Shown: positions 43,010 through 52,674, counted from the first letter of the stretch. The stretch is 64,000 bases of DNA from an uncultured Senegalimassilia sp. (GCF_934636665.1 NZ_CAKUAT010000005.1:72223-136222), one strand, 5' to 3'. Numbers and translations are program-made. Notes: generated by a model from the letters alone, not told the origin.

Positions 43010-45186
43010 TGGGCAAGTATCTGGAACATATCAAGATGGACGCGTTCGGGGCGTTCTCCAACCGTCTGATCGGGCCGTTCGGGCCGGGTATGAACGTGGT
43101 GTTCGGCCGCAATGAGGCCGGCAAGACCACGTTTGCCCAGTTCGTAGGTGGCGTCCTGTTCGGTTGGGAAGAGGCCCGCGGCCAACGCAACACCTATAAG
43201 CCCGATAACGCCGAACGTGCGGGAACGCTGTTCTTCGCCAACGAGGACGGCTCGGAGGCATCGCGAGTCTCGCGCATCCGCAATGCCGATGGGCTGCAGG
43301 GCGACGCGTCGGTCGCCGACGACATCGACCGCGAAACGTATCGCACCATGTTCAGCCTGACCAGCGACGAGCTGCGCCAGCTGCGCAACACCACCGATGT
43401 GACGGCCAAGCTGCTCACGGCCGGTTCTGGCACGGGGGCTTCCCCGGCGCATGCGCTGATCGCGCTGCAAGATCGCCTGGCGCAGTTCACCTCAAAGGCC
43501 GCTGCGTCCGAGAAATCGCTGGTGAAGCTCGAAGCGGAGCAGGATGAGCTGCGCCGTCGCATCGCCGTCGAATCCGATCGTGTAGAACGCCTGAAGCGCG
43601 AGGACCACGAGTTCGCCGAGCTGAAGCCGCAGCGCGATGAGTTGCTGGCCAAGATCGGCGACCTCAATACCGCCATCGAGACGCTGAAGGCGAATCGCAA
43701 AACGCTGGAGAAGACCGAGGCCGACGAAGCCGAGCTGCAGGAAAAGATCGCCGATCTGCGCGCTCAGGAGGAGAGCCTGCGCTGCGAGCATAGGCTGGCG
43801 CAGCGCGAGCATCCCGAAGAGCTGGCGGGCATCACGGCCACTGAGGAACGCCATCTGCGCGATCGCATTGAGGCGCTTGCCGTCCAGGAGGCGAAGACGG
43901 AGCACGCCGTCGACTTAGCGCGCGACAACTACGCAACTTCGAAGGCGGCCTACGAGGCGATGCTCGAAACGCAGGATGAGCAGGATGAGAGCATGCGCGC
44001 ACGCCGTCAGCAGCGCGTGCAGATCGGTCTTTCCGTGGCGCTGCCTGTGGCCTTCATGTTCGCGGGCATCCCGCTGTTCATGCATGGCCGCGAGATCACC
44101 AGCCTGTCGTTCACCGCGCTGGGATTCTTCCTGGTGTTGGTGGCAGTGGTGCTCGCCGCCGCCTCGCTGATCATGCTGTTCAAGCCGGGCAGGAAAGGAG
44201 ATGAGCGCTCCCAACGCGTTCAGGACCGGCACTGGGTCATGCTGCAGGACAAGAAGAAGCTGGAAGCATGCCTGGCCGAACAGGGGAAACAACGCCAGGC
44301 CGTACGGGCCGAGCTTGCCGCCGCGGGGCTTTCCGAGGCGAAGGATTCCCTGCGCCACGCTCGTGCGCTGCTTGATGAGGCGAAGGACGTTCGCGCGGAG
44401 AACGCCCTGTACGTGCAGCGCAAGCAGGCGCTCGTATCACGCCGCACGGCGTTGGAGGAGTCGCTAGAGAAGGCCCGCGAAACGCGTGAGGGCCTGTACG
44501 CGGAGATCGGCATGCGCCGCGAACGCGGAACGCTCGAGGCCGTGGACGCCTTCATCGCGCGCAAAACGCGTCAGCGCGAGGGTCTGATGGAGACGAGCGA
44601 GCACCTGAACCGCCGCTACGGCGAGCTTCGCCAGCTGCTTTCCCAAGCGAAGGGCGAGCGCAGCTTCGACGAGCTGAAGCTTCAGGCCCAGCAGCTCCAA
44701 ACGCGCCGCGACGAGGCGGCCATGGAGTTCGCGAAGCTGCTGCTGGCGCGCCATATGCTCGAGGCGGCCATCGCGTCGTGGGAGAGCAAAAGCCAGCCCG
44801 AGGTGTACGCCCGCGCAAGCGAGCTGCTCAGCTTGATGACCGACGGCAAGTGGGTGAAGGTGTCCATGAGCGCCGACGGCCGTCTTCAGGTGACCGACGC
44901 GCTGCGCACCGTGCGCGAGCCCGTGCATCTGTCGCTGGGCACGTGCCAGCAGCTGTACCTGGCGCTGCGTATTGCGCTGCTCGTCACCGCCGACAACGTG
45001 GGACGCGCCGTTCCCATCATCGCGGACGACATCCTGGTGAACTTCGATTCCCAGCGCCGTGCGGGTGCGGCGAAGGCATTGGCCCAGCTGGCGTGTCACC
45101 GTCAGGTCATTTTGCTGACCTGCCATGAAGAAATCGTTGAAACCATGCGCGTGGCCGATCCGGGCCTTACCGAAGTGGTTCTGTAG
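43009..45186 (+). CDS. SbcC/YhaN-like AAA ATPase with two central membrane helices
   Basis: The 725-residue SMC/Rad50-like ATPase has Walker A VVFGRNEAGKTTFAQFVGG near 30-45, long coiled coils, and a C-terminal signature/Walker B (LSLGTCQQLYLALRIALL, VPIIADDILVNFD). In the middle, residues ~338-357 and ~362-392 are strongly hydrophobic (VALPVAFMFAGIPLFM; ALGFFLVLVAVVLAAASLIML), so the coiled-coil apex is membrane-embedded instead of carrying a zinc hook. This matches YhaN-type proteins. Start GTG at 43009. Confidence 0.85.
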   Translation: MGKYLEHIKMDAFGAFSNRLIGPFGPGMNVVFGRNEAGKTTFAQFVGGVLFGWEEARGQRNTYKPDNAERAGTLFFANEDGSEASRVSRIRNADGLQGDASVADDIDRETYRTMFSLTSDELRQLRNTTDVTAKLLTAGSGTGASPAHALIALQDRLAQFTSKAAASEKSLVKLEAEQDELRRRIAVESDRVERLKREDHEFAELKPQRDELLAKIGDLNTAIETLKANRKTLEKTEADEAELQEKIADLRAQEESLRCEHRLAQREHPEELAGITATEERHLRDRIEALAVQEAKTEHAVDLARDNYATSKAAYEAMLETQDEQDESMRARRQQRVQIGLSVALPVAFMFAGIPLFMHGREITSLSFTALGFFLVLVAVVLAAASLIMLFKPGRKGDERSQRVQDRHWVMLQDKKKLEACLAEQGKQRQAVRAELAAAGLSEAKDSLRHARALLDEAKDVRAENALYVQRKQALVSRRTALEESLEKARETREGLYAEIGMRRERGTLEAVDAFIARKTRQREGLMETSEHLNRRYGELRQLLSQAKGERSFDELKLQAQQLQTRRDEAAMEFAKLLLARHMLEAAIASWESKSQPEVYARASELLSLMTDGKWVKVSMSADGRLQVTDALRTVREPVHLSLGTCQQLYLALRIALLVTADNVGRAVPIIADDILVNFDSQRRAGAAKALAQLACHRQVILLTCHEEIVETMRVADPGLTEVVL

Positions 45187-45231
45187 TACACTGTGAGGGT
45201 TGCGACACTGTTATCGAAAGGATGCGCACAC

Positions 45232-46542
45232 ATGCCCAGCACCGTTCTGGTTGGCGCCCAATGGGGCGACGAAGGTAAAGGCAAGATCACCGATCTCATT
45301 GCTAGCGAATACGATTACGTCGTCCGTTATCAGGGCGGCAACAACGCAGGCCATACCGTTATCCACGGCGACAAGAAGCTGGCGCTTCACCTGATGCCCT
45401 CCGGCGTCATGTACGAGAACGCCATTCCCGTCATCGGCAACGGCGTGGTGGTCGACCCCGGCGTGCTGGTCAAGGAAATGGCCATGCTCGAGGCCGAGGG
45501 TATCTCCTGCAAGAACCTCAAGATCAGCTGCGACGCGCATGTCATCATGCCGTACCACAAGGATCTCGACGGCGCCGATGAGAAGAGCCTGGGCGATCAT
45601 AAGATCGGCACCACCAAGCGCGGCATCGGCCCGTGCTACCAGGACAAGGTGGCTCGCAAGGGTATCCGCATCCAGGACCTCATGGACGAGAAGATTTTCC
45701 GCCTGAAGGTCGAAACCGCCCTGATTCAGAAGAATGCCATCCTGGAGAAGATCTACGGCCTGCACACCTACACGGTCGAGGAGATCTGCGAGGAGTACCT
45801 GCCGTACGCCCGCATCCTCAAGCCGTACATGGCCGAGACCAGCCAGATGCTGAACAACGCCGTGCGCGAGGGCAAGTCCATCCTGTTCGAGGGCGCGCAG
45901 GGCACCCTGCTCGACATCGACCACGGCACGTATCCCTACGTCACGTCCTCTTCCTGCTGCGCCGGCGGCGCTGCTACCGGTTCGGGCGTGGGCCCGGTCA
46001 ACATCGACCGCGTGCTGGGCATCCAGAAGGCCTACATCACCCGCGTCGGCGGCGGTCCTTTCCCCACCGAGCTGACGTACTCCGAGGACGGCGGCGAAGG
46101 CCTTGAGGCCGAGGAAGGCGAGACGCTGTGCCAGGTCGGCCATGAGTATGGCGTGACCACGGGCCGCAAGCGCCGCTGCGGTTGGTTCGACGCCGTCATC
46201 GCGCGCTACGCCGCCGATGTCAACGGCCTGACCGACGTGGCCCTGACCAAGCTCGATGTGCTTTCCGCCTTCGACACCATCAAGGTGTGCGTGGCCTATG
46301 AGTGCAATGGCGAGCGTTACGATTACTTCCCCATGCAGCAAAGCGTCCTGTTCCACGCCAAGCCCGTGTACGAGGAGCTGCCCGGCTGGAAGGGCGAGGA
46401 CATCACTTCCTGCCGCACGTTTGACGAGCTGCCGGAGAACGCCAAGAGCTACGTGGAGTATCTCGAGAAGAAGGTGGGCGTGCCCATCAGCATCGTGGCC
46501 GTCGGCCCCGATCGCGACCAGACCATCATGCGCGGCTGGTAA
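45232..46542 (+). CDS. purA: adenylosuccinate synthetase
   Basis: The 436-residue enzyme converts IMP, aspartate and GTP to adenylosuccinate. Motifs: VLVGAQWGDEGKGKITD (catalytic Asp and P-loop), YQGGNNAGHTV, GTTKRGIGPCYQDK, FEGAQGTLLDIDHGTYPYVTSS and TTGRKRRCGWFDAV. The start at 45232 (MPSTVLVGA) has AAAGGA upstream; an earlier frame start at 45193 is not supported. Confidence 0.97.
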   Translation: MPSTVLVGAQWGDEGKGKITDLIASEYDYVVRYQGGNNAGHTVIHGDKKLALHLMPSGVMYENAIPVIGNGVVVDPGVLVKEMAMLEAEGISCKNLKISCDAHVIMPYHKDLDGADEKSLGDHKIGTTKRGIGPCYQDKVARKGIRIQDLMDEKIFRLKVETALIQKNAILEKIYGLHTYTVEEICEEYLPYARILKPYMAETSQMLNNAVREGKSILFEGAQGTLLDIDHGTYPYVTSSSCCAGGAATGSGVGPVNIDRVLGIQKAYITRVGGGPFPTELTYSEDGGEGLEAEEGETLCQVGHEYGVTTGRKRRCGWFDAVIARYAADVNGLTDVALTKLDVLSAFDTIKVCVAYECNGERYDYFPMQQSVLFHAKPVYEELPGWKGEDITSCRTFDELPENAKSYVEYLEKKVGVPISIVAVGPDRDQTIMRGW

Positions 46543-46665
46543 GGCGTCGATAAACTTGATGGACTGCTGTCACTGAATAGCGAAGCGAATCCCGTGCGGG
46601 GCTGCATGAATCTGCGGTCCCGCACACGCATATTATCCGAGAGCTGGAAATGGAGGGTTAGTTAC

Positions 46666-47958
46666 ATGAACATCTTGGTTTTGGGCGGCGGCGGCCGTGA
46701 GCACGCCATTGCGTGGGCCTTGGCGAAATCCCCCCGTACCGACAACCTGTACGTGGCCCCGGGCAACGGCGGAACGGACTCCGTCGCGCAGAACGTGGAG
46801 GGCCTGAACGCCGAGGATGGCCAGGCCGTCCTGGAGTTCGTGAAGGGCAACGCCATCGACCTGGTGGTCATCGGCCCGGAAGCGCCGCTGGTGGCGGGCG
46901 TGGCCGACGTGCTGCGCGAAGCTGGCGTGGCGGTCTTCGGTCCCGATGCGCAGGGTGCGCAGCTCGAGGGTAGCAAGACGTACAGCAAGGAGTTCATGCA
47001 GGCCAACGGCATTCCCACGGCTCGCTATGGCAGCTTCACCGAGCTGAAGCCGGCGCTTGAGTATGTGCACGAGCTGGGCGCTCCCGTCGTCGTGAAGGCC
47101 GACGGCCTGGCAGCTGGCAAGGGCGTTGTCGTTGCCGATACCATCGAGGTGGCGGAGAACGCCGTGCGCAGCTGCTTCGACGGCGCGTTTGGCTCTGCGG
47201 GCTCGAAGGTGCTCGTTGAGGAGTGCCTCACCGGCCCGGAGTGCTCGCTGCTCGCGTTCGTCTCCGGCGGCAAGGCGCACTGCATGGCAACCGCCCAGGA
47301 CCACAAGCGCGCCTTCGACGGCGACCGCGGCCCGAACACGGGCGGCATGGGCGTGTACTCCCCGGTGCCCATCGTCACCGATGAGGAGCTTGCCGACATG
47401 ACGCACATGATGAAGGTCGCCGCGGCGGCAACGGCGCGCGAGCCCTTCAAGAACGATTACCGCGGCGTGCTCTACGGCGGCTTCATGCTGACGCCCGAGG
47501 GGCCGAAGGTGCTGGAGTACAACGCCCGTTTCGGCGATCCCGAGACGCAGGTCGTCCTGCCGCGTCTGAAGACCGACCTGGTCGACGTCATGATGGCCGT
47601 GGCCGAAGGCCGTCCCGACGACATCGAGCTCGAGTGGGACGACCAGTGGGCCGTGTGCGTGGTGCTGGCTTCCGCCGGCTACCCGGGCAAGTACGAGAAG
47701 GGCAAGGTCATCCTGGGCGTTGAGGATGCCGAGGCTATGGATGGCGTGACGGTGTTCCATGCCGGCACCGCCCGCAACGCCGATGGCGAGCTCGTTACCG
47801 CTGGCGGCCGCGTGCTCAACGTGGTCGCGCTGGGCAAGACGTTCGACGATGCCCGTGCGAAGGCCTACGAGGCATGCGACGTCATCAACTTCGAGGGCAA
47901 GCAGCTGCGCTCCGACATCGGCGCGAAGGCCGCCGCAGGTCGCGGAGCTTGGGCGTAA
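46666..47958 (+). CDS. purD: phosphoribosylamine--glycine ligase
   Basis: The 430-residue ATP-grasp enzyme makes GAR in purine synthesis. Motifs: MNILVLGGGGREHAIAWAL, VVIGPEAPLVAGVAD, VVVKADGLAAGKGVVVA, TGPECSLLAFVSGG, DRGPNTGGMGVYSP and LEYNARFGDPETQVVLPRL. The start at 46666 follows GGAGG. Its 5' leader holds a 7-bp hairpin (GTGCGGG at 46594-46600 with CCCGCAC at 46619-46625) of unknown meaning. Confidence 0.96.
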   Translation: MNILVLGGGGREHAIAWALAKSPRTDNLYVAPGNGGTDSVAQNVEGLNAEDGQAVLEFVKGNAIDLVVIGPEAPLVAGVADVLREAGVAVFGPDAQGAQLEGSKTYSKEFMQANGIPTARYGSFTELKPALEYVHELGAPVVVKADGLAAGKGVVVADTIEVAENAVRSCFDGAFGSAGSKVLVEECLTGPECSLLAFVSGGKAHCMATAQDHKRAFDGDRGPNTGGMGVYSPVPIVTDEELADMTHMMKVAAAATAREPFKNDYRGVLYGGFMLTPEGPKVLEYNARFGDPETQVVLPRLKTDLVDVMMAVAEGRPDDIELEWDDQWAVCVVLASAGYPGKYEKGKVILGVEDAEAMDGVTVFHAGTARNADGELVTAGGRVLNVVALGKTFDDARAKAYEACDVINFEGKQLRSDIGAKAAAGRGAWA

Positions 47959-48013
47959 GGCCGCGTCTTTCGTGCACGGGGAGCGAAGCTTTCGTCGAGA
48001 TTATATGAGACTG

Positions 48014-48041
48014 AAACGGTAGGATATAATTCCTACCGTTT
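48014..48041. terminator. hairpin with TATAAT loop after purD
   Basis: Perfect 11-bp arms AAACGGTAGGA/TCCTACCGTTT with TATAAT as the loop, then TTTCAC. It can be the purD terminator, or a -10 box buried in an operator-like repeat for the next gene. Confidence 0.5.
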
Positions 48042-48071
48042 TCACTAGGACGAGAAAAGGAGCGCGCGTAC

Positions 48072-49400
48072 ATGCTGTCAGAGCGCCTGCTTACGAACGT
48101 GGTTCGCCAATGCACGAACCAATACCTGAAGCTCAAACCCACCGATGAGGTGATGATGCCTGCACCTGAGCAGGGGAAACGCTACATGCTGTACATGCAC
48201 GTGCCGTTCTGCGAGCGCCTATGCCCGTACTGCAGCTTCAACAGGTTCCCGTTCAGCGAGGAGCGCGCCCGCCCGTACTTCGAGAACATGCGCAAGGAGA
48301 TGCGCATGCTGAAGGACCTGGGTTATGATTTCGACAGCGTTTACATCGGCGGCGGCACCCCCACCATCATGATCGATGAGCTGTGCGACACCATCGACCA
48401 GGCGCGCGAGCTGTTCAATATCCAGGAGGTTTCGAGCGAGACGAACCCGAACCACCTGATTCCCAGCTATCTGGACAAGCTGCAGGGCCGCGTGCAGCGC
48501 CTGTCCGTGGGCGTGCAAAGCTTCGATGATGGCCTGCTCAAGCAGATGGACCGCTACGACAAGTATGGCTGCGGCCAGGAGATCCTCGAGCGCATCCAGG
48601 ACGCCAGCCCGTACTTCGTGTCTATGAACGCGGACATGATCTTCAACTTCCCGGCGCAAACCGAGGACATCCTGATCAACGATATCGAGCGCGTCATCGA
48701 GAGCGGCTGCACGCAGACCACGTTCTACCCGCTGATGGCGTCGCCGTCGGTTGAGCGCAGCCTTGCGCGCACCGTTGGCAAGGTTGATTACGCTCGCGAG
48801 CAGAAGTATTACGAGATCATCAGCGAATTGCTGACGGGCGGCCCGCTGCACCTGTTCGAGCACGGTTCGGCGTGGACGTTCAACAAGAGGAACACGTCGG
48901 CCTCCGGTGAGGACGCCATGATCGACGAGTACGTGGTCGACTACGAGGAGTATCCGGCCATCGGCAGCGGCGGTATCACGTACCTGGGCAGCAACTTGTA
49001 TGTGAACACCTTCAGCGTGAAGGACTATAACAAGTGCATCGAGGCAGGTCACATGTCTATCATGGGCAAAACCACCTTTAGCAAGCGCGATCGCATGCGT
49101 TATCGCTTCATGATGCAGCTGTTCGGCCTGCGCCTTGATAAACGCCAGTTCAAGAAGGACTTCGGCTGCTCGGTGGAGATGGGCCTGCCGGTGGAGATGG
49201 CGTTTATGAAGGCCTCGGGCGCGTTCGCTACCGACAACGCTGACGAGCTGACGCTGACCCCGAAGGGTCGTTACCTGCTGGTCGTCATGATGCGTCAGTT
49301 CTTCATCGGCGTGAACAACCTGCGTGACCAGGCCCGCGCTGCGCTTCCCGGCGAGGAGAAGGAGCTGCTGTTCGGCAGCGGCTGTGCCGAGTGCAAGTAG
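48072..49400 (+). CDS. HemW/HemN-superfamily radical SAM protein
   Basis: The 442-residue protein binds a [4Fe-4S] cluster through CERLCPYCSF and has the HemN-like YIGGGTPTIM, SSETNPNHL and RLSVGVQSFDDGLLKQMDR motifs, with a HemN C-terminal-type domain. The family covers coproporphyrinogen III dehydrogenase, the heme chaperone HemW and anaerobic heme-degrading enzymes (ChuW-like); the sequence alone does not decide. A C-terminal CAEC may bind metal. AAGGAG precedes the ATG. Confidence 0.8.
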   Translation: MLSERLLTNVVRQCTNQYLKLKPTDEVMMPAPEQGKRYMLYMHVPFCERLCPYCSFNRFPFSEERARPYFENMRKEMRMLKDLGYDFDSVYIGGGTPTIMIDELCDTIDQARELFNIQEVSSETNPNHLIPSYLDKLQGRVQRLSVGVQSFDDGLLKQMDRYDKYGCGQEILERIQDASPYFVSMNADMIFNFPAQTEDILINDIERVIESGCTQTTFYPLMASPSVERSLARTVGKVDYAREQKYYEIISELLTGGPLHLFEHGSAWTFNKRNTSASGEDAMIDEYVVDYEEYPAIGSGGITYLGSNLYVNTFSVKDYNKCIEAGHMSIMGKTTFSKRDRMRYRFMMQLFGLRLDKRQFKKDFGCSVEMGLPVEMAFMKASGAFATDNADELTLTPKGRYLLVVMMRQFFIGVNNLRDQARAALPGEEKELLFGSGCAECK

Positions 49401-49610
49401 CGGGGTGCGTTGCCGAAAGAACGCGCGAGTCGCGTTATGGCGGTGGTTTCGCAGCTAGCTGCTTAGCGGCAAGGTATGCATAGGTTCGCTGCTGTTGCCG
49501 AGCGGTCTCAAGCGTGTTGCATATTTGCTGGTCAAGTGCTCGTTTAGGGGTTGTTTGGGTAAGCTTTCCTGGGGAAGGAAAACGTATCTCAAAAAAGTTC
49601 TGAATCGGGG
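49401..49610. other. intergenic sequence without visible features
   Basis: No gene, hairpin or RNA recognised between the radical SAM gene and the tRNA-Phe promoter. Confidence 0.5.
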
Positions 49611-49639
49611 TTGACGAAAAACGTTTGCTGCCGTAATAT
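49611..49639 (+). promoter_or_regulatory. tRNA-Phe promoter
   Basis: TTGACG (49611-49616), 17-bp spacer, TAATAT (49634-49639), 30 bases before the tRNA. Confidence 0.7.
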
Positions 49640-49669
49640 ACTAACTCGCGTTCGCAACGAACGACTTCT

Positions 49670-49745
49670 GGTCGGGTAGCTCAGTTGGTAGAGCAGGGGA
49701 CTGAAAATCCCCGTGCCGAGGGTTCAAGTCCCCCTCCGACCACCA
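49670..49745 (+). tRNA. tRNA-Phe (anticodon GAA), CCA encoded
   Basis: A 76-base cloverleaf: acceptor GGTCGGG/TCCGACC, anticodon loop CTGAAAA, GGTTCAAGTCC T-arm, and CCA. Confidence 0.95.
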
Positions 49746-49753
49746 TGAACTTC

Positions 49754-49786
49754 AAAAGCCCGATGGTGAAAGCCATCGGGCTTTTT
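49754..49786 (+). terminator. terminator after tRNA-Phe
   Basis: AAAAGCCCGATGG/CCATCGGGCTTTT stem ending in a T run. Confidence 0.9.
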
Positions 49787-50103
49787 GTTGTTTTCGAACC
49801 TGTTATTCAGGTTTCGCAATTTCGCTCGTGCTGTGTTGGTTCCGTTATCCTGGCCTTGCCTTTCCGAATCCGTTGCCAGGATCTTCTGCGAACCTGCGGA
49901 TCCGCAGTTGCTCGGCTCTCTTGCTGCTTAGGGTGTTTACTCTGATTCAGCTTTCTCGGTTTTGCTTCCCTAGCCTTGCTGCTCTCGCTTCCTTGGCTTT
50001 GTCACACTTCGATCTCCCATAATTTGCGTGCGGTTTTCGCAGTGCATCTTCTTCCGCGTTACACTGCCTTGGAAAGCAAATCACGTGTTGAAAGGGTTGC
50101 GAA
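49787..50103. other. pyrimidine-rich leader region upstream of purE
   Basis: A 317-base stretch, visibly T/C-rich on the plus strand, without a supported gene. It has a 14-bp palindrome CTGCGGATCCGCAG (49894-49907) and a TACACT (near 50067) that could be a -10 box for purE. I see no purine riboswitch core. Confidence 0.4.
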
Positions 50104-50574
50104 ATGTCTTGCGATCATAAGAATCCCGTCATCGGTATCATCATGGGCTCCGAGAGCGATATGCCCGCCATGGAGCCTTGCATGAAGCAGCTTGAGGAGT
50201 TCGGCGTGCCGTACGAGGTGAAGGTTGCTAGCGCGCACCGTAAGCCCGCCGAGGTGCATGAGTGGGCCTCCACTGCGCATGAGCGCGGCATCAAGGTTAT
50301 CATCGCCGCTGCCGGTAAGGCTGCTCACCTGGGCGGCGTGGTTGCCGCTTACACCCCCGACCCGGTTATCGCCGTCCCCATGAAGACGAGCGACCTGGGC
50401 GGCCTGGATTCGCTGCTGTCCATGGTACAGATGCCCTCCGGCGTGCCGGTTGCCACCGTCGCCATCAACGGCGCGAAGAACGCTGCTATCCTGGCAGTGC
50501 AGATCATGGGTACCGGCTGCGATGGTGCTCGTCAGAAGATCATCGACATGAAGAAGGCCATGGCCGAGGCGTAA
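50104..50574 (+). CDS. purE: 5-(carboxyamino)imidazole ribonucleotide mutase
   Basis: The 156-residue enzyme converts N5-CAIR to CAIR in purine synthesis. Family motifs are IIMGSESDMPAM, VASAHRKPAEVHEWA, AAAGKAAHLGGVVAAYT and the class I-like VQMPSGVPVATVAINGAKNAAILAVQI. A class I enzyme normally needs PurK, which is not in this window. AAAGGG precedes the ATG. Confidence 0.95.
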   Translation: MSCDHKNPVIGIIMGSESDMPAMEPCMKQLEEFGVPYEVKVASAHRKPAEVHEWASTAHERGIKVIIAAAGKAAHLGGVVAAYTPDPVIAVPMKTSDLGGLDSLLSMVQMPSGVPVATVAINGAKNAAILAVQIMGTGCDGARQKIIDMKKAMAEA

Positions 50575-50588
50575 AGCCGGCCACTTGC

Positions 50589-50620
50589 AAAAGGGCGACG
50601 GGGCAACCTGTCGCCCTTTT
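50589..50620 (+). terminator. terminator after purE
   Basis: AAAAGGGCGAC/GTCGCCCTTTT stem around a GGGGCAACCT-type loop. Confidence 0.8.
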
Positions 50621-50658
50621 GCTATCATGAACAGGTATCAAGACGATTCTCTCCACGT

Positions 50659-50674
50659 TGTTTCACGTGAAACA
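50659..50674. promoter_or_regulatory. parS: parS site (perfect) upstream of iorA
   Basis: Perfect TGTTTCACGTGAAACA, 46 bases before the iorA start, in the region expected to hold the iorAB promoter. Confidence 0.93.
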
Positions 50675-50720
50675 GCACAGGGGACGATTCCTGAAACCAG
50701 GCTTTGAAGCGGGGAAACAT

Positions 50721-52673
50721 ATGACGAAGAAACTGCTTATGGGCAACGAGGCGTTCGCCCATGCCGCACTTGAGGCGGGGGTGCGCGTTGTTGCGGGCTA
50801 TCCCGGGACGCCGTCGTCCGAGGTGACGGAAACCGTGGCGAAGCTGCATGCTTCCGGCGCCGCTCAGGGCATCCATGTGGAGTGGTCCACGAACGAAAAG
50901 AGCGCGCTCGAGCTGCTCGCCGGCGCATCGTATTGCGGCGCACGCACGCTGTTCACCTGCAAGCAGGTGGGCCTGAACGTGGCAAGCGACCCGCTGATGA
51001 GCCTGAACTACGTGGGGGTGAAGGGCGGCACGGTGTTGTTCGTGGCCGACGACCCCGGTCCTATCTCGTCGCAAACCGAGCAGGATACGCGTAGGTTCGG
51101 CAACTTCGCCAAGGTGCCGGTGCTCGACCCGGCAACGCCTGATCAGGGCTTCGACATGATGAAGGCGGCGTTCGAACTTTCGGAGCGCTACAAGACGCCG
51201 GTTATCGTGCGCCCCACTACGCGTGTGTGCCATGCCTCGACGTTCTTCGATGTTGTCGAGGAAACGCACGCTAAGCCCATTCCCGAGGAGGGCTTCGAGC
51301 GTGGGCCACGCTGGGTCATCTTCCCGAAGCGTGCCTTTGAGGGCCATGGGGAAATCAACGAGCGCCTGCGTGCGATCGCCGTCGATTACGCGACGAACCC
51401 GGTTTTGAGCGCATTCAATCCCGTTGACGAGCACCGCGTGGCGGGCCAGCTCACCCGTTACGGTATCGTTGCGGGCGGCGTGTCGGCCGCCTATGCGCTC
51501 GAGGCGCTTCGTTTGCTCGAGGAACGCGCGAACGAACGCGGCGTGCAGCTGCCAGCATATCGTTTCTGGCAGGTGGGCACCCCCTTCCCGTTCCCCGAGC
51601 GCACGTGCGCCGAGTTCATTAAGGGTCTGACCGACGTGCTCGTGCTCGAAGAGCTCGACCACGTGCTCGAAGACGAGCTTCTGGCGTTCGCGGGCAGGAC
51701 GCATGCCGAATACAACACGCACGGCAAGCTGACGGGCGAAGCGCGCGATCGCGGTGAGAACGATGTCGACGACATCCTTGCCCGCTTGGCCGTCTACCTT
51801 GGCGTCCCCGAGTTGGCCGAGACCGAAGACGCAGCAACCTACGACAACGCCGACCCTGAGCAGCCCCTCCCGGTCCGCCCACCGGTGCTGTGCCCGGGTT
51901 GCCCGCATCGCGGCAGCTTCTACGCCGTGAAACGCGCGCTGGGCAAGACCCCGGCCGTGTTCTGCGGCGATATCGGGTGCTATACGCTGGGTAACGCCAT
52001 GCCGCTTGACGCGGTGGACACGTGCCTGTGCATGGGCGCCGGCATCACCATGGCGCAGGGCTTCTCCGTGGTCGAGCCGCAGAAGAAGGCCCTGGCGTTC
52101 GTCGGCGACTCGACGTTCTTCGCCAGCGGTTTGCCGGGAATCGTGAACGCGGTGTACAACGGCCATGACTTTACGCTGTGCGTGCTCGACAACGCCACCA
52201 CTGCCATGACGGGCAGCCAGCCGCATCCGGGCACGGGCGTGACGCTGATGGGCGAGCGCCGCAAACCGGTTTCCATCGAGGCCGTGCTGAAGGCGGTCGG
52301 TTTCGAGTGCATCGTGCACGCCGACCCGCTGAACCTACAGCAGTCCATCGACGCCGCGCGTGAGGCGCTCGATTTCGAGGGACCTTCTGCCATCATGTTC
52401 GAAAGCCCCTGCGTGCAGCTGTTCAAGCCGGCCGCTCCTGTGGTGTTGGACGCTCAGCGTTGTACGGGTTGCAAGAAGTGCATCACCGAGATCGGATGCC
52501 CCGGCATCGGCTTCAACATCGACGCCCGCGGCCCGAAAAGCGGGGAGCGCGGCCAGGCGTTCATCGACGCCGGCCAGTGCAACGGGTGCGGGCTGTGCAC
52601 GCAGGTGTGCCCGTTCGACTGCATCTCCGTGGTCGACGCCGCATCCGCCGCAAGCGAAAAGAAGGAGGCCTAG
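50721..52673 (+). CDS. iorA: indolepyruvate ferredoxin oxidoreductase, alpha subunit
   Basis: The 650-residue subunit oxidatively decarboxylates aryl pyruvates (from Trp, Phe, Tyr) to aryl-acetyl-CoA with ferredoxin as acceptor. The pyrimidine domain (YPGTPSSEVTETVAKL, STNEKSALELLAGAS) is followed by a TPP domain (VLCPGCPHRGSFY, CGDIGCYTLG, FVGDSTFFASGLPG) and two [4Fe-4S] ferredoxin motifs near the end (CTGCKKC; CNGCGLCTQVCPFDC). The start at 50721 is the first ATG giving the family N-terminus (MTKKLLMGNEAFAHAAL); a frame back to 50658 crosses the parS site. iorB starts one base after the stop. Confidence 0.93.
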   Translation: MTKKLLMGNEAFAHAALEAGVRVVAGYPGTPSSEVTETVAKLHASGAAQGIHVEWSTNEKSALELLAGASYCGARTLFTCKQVGLNVASDPLMSLNYVGVKGGTVLFVADDPGPISSQTEQDTRRFGNFAKVPVLDPATPDQGFDMMKAAFELSERYKTPVIVRPTTRVCHASTFFDVVEETHAKPIPEEGFERGPRWVIFPKRAFEGHGEINERLRAIAVDYATNPVLSAFNPVDEHRVAGQLTRYGIVAGGVSAAYALEALRLLEERANERGVQLPAYRFWQVGTPFPFPERTCAEFIKGLTDVLVLEELDHVLEDELLAFAGRTHAEYNTHGKLTGEARDRGENDVDDILARLAVYLGVPELAETEDAATYDNADPEQPLPVRPPVLCPGCPHRGSFYAVKRALGKTPAVFCGDIGCYTLGNAMPLDAVDTCLCMGAGITMAQGFSVVEPQKKALAFVGDSTFFASGLPGIVNAVYNGHDFTLCVLDNATTAMTGSQPHPGTGVTLMGERRKPVSIEAVLKAVGFECIVHADPLNLQQSIDAAREALDFEGPSAIMFESPCVQLFKPAAPVVLDAQRCTGCKKCITEIGCPGIGFNIDARGPKSGERGQAFIDAGQCNGCGLCTQVCPFDCISVVDAASAASEKKEA

Positions 52674-52674
52674 C

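Noticed and set aside
50658..50720. N-terminal extension of IorA beginning MFHVKQ
   Set aside because: FHVKQ is only parS read in one frame. The same applies to VSRET extensions of ddl, rsmG and jag.
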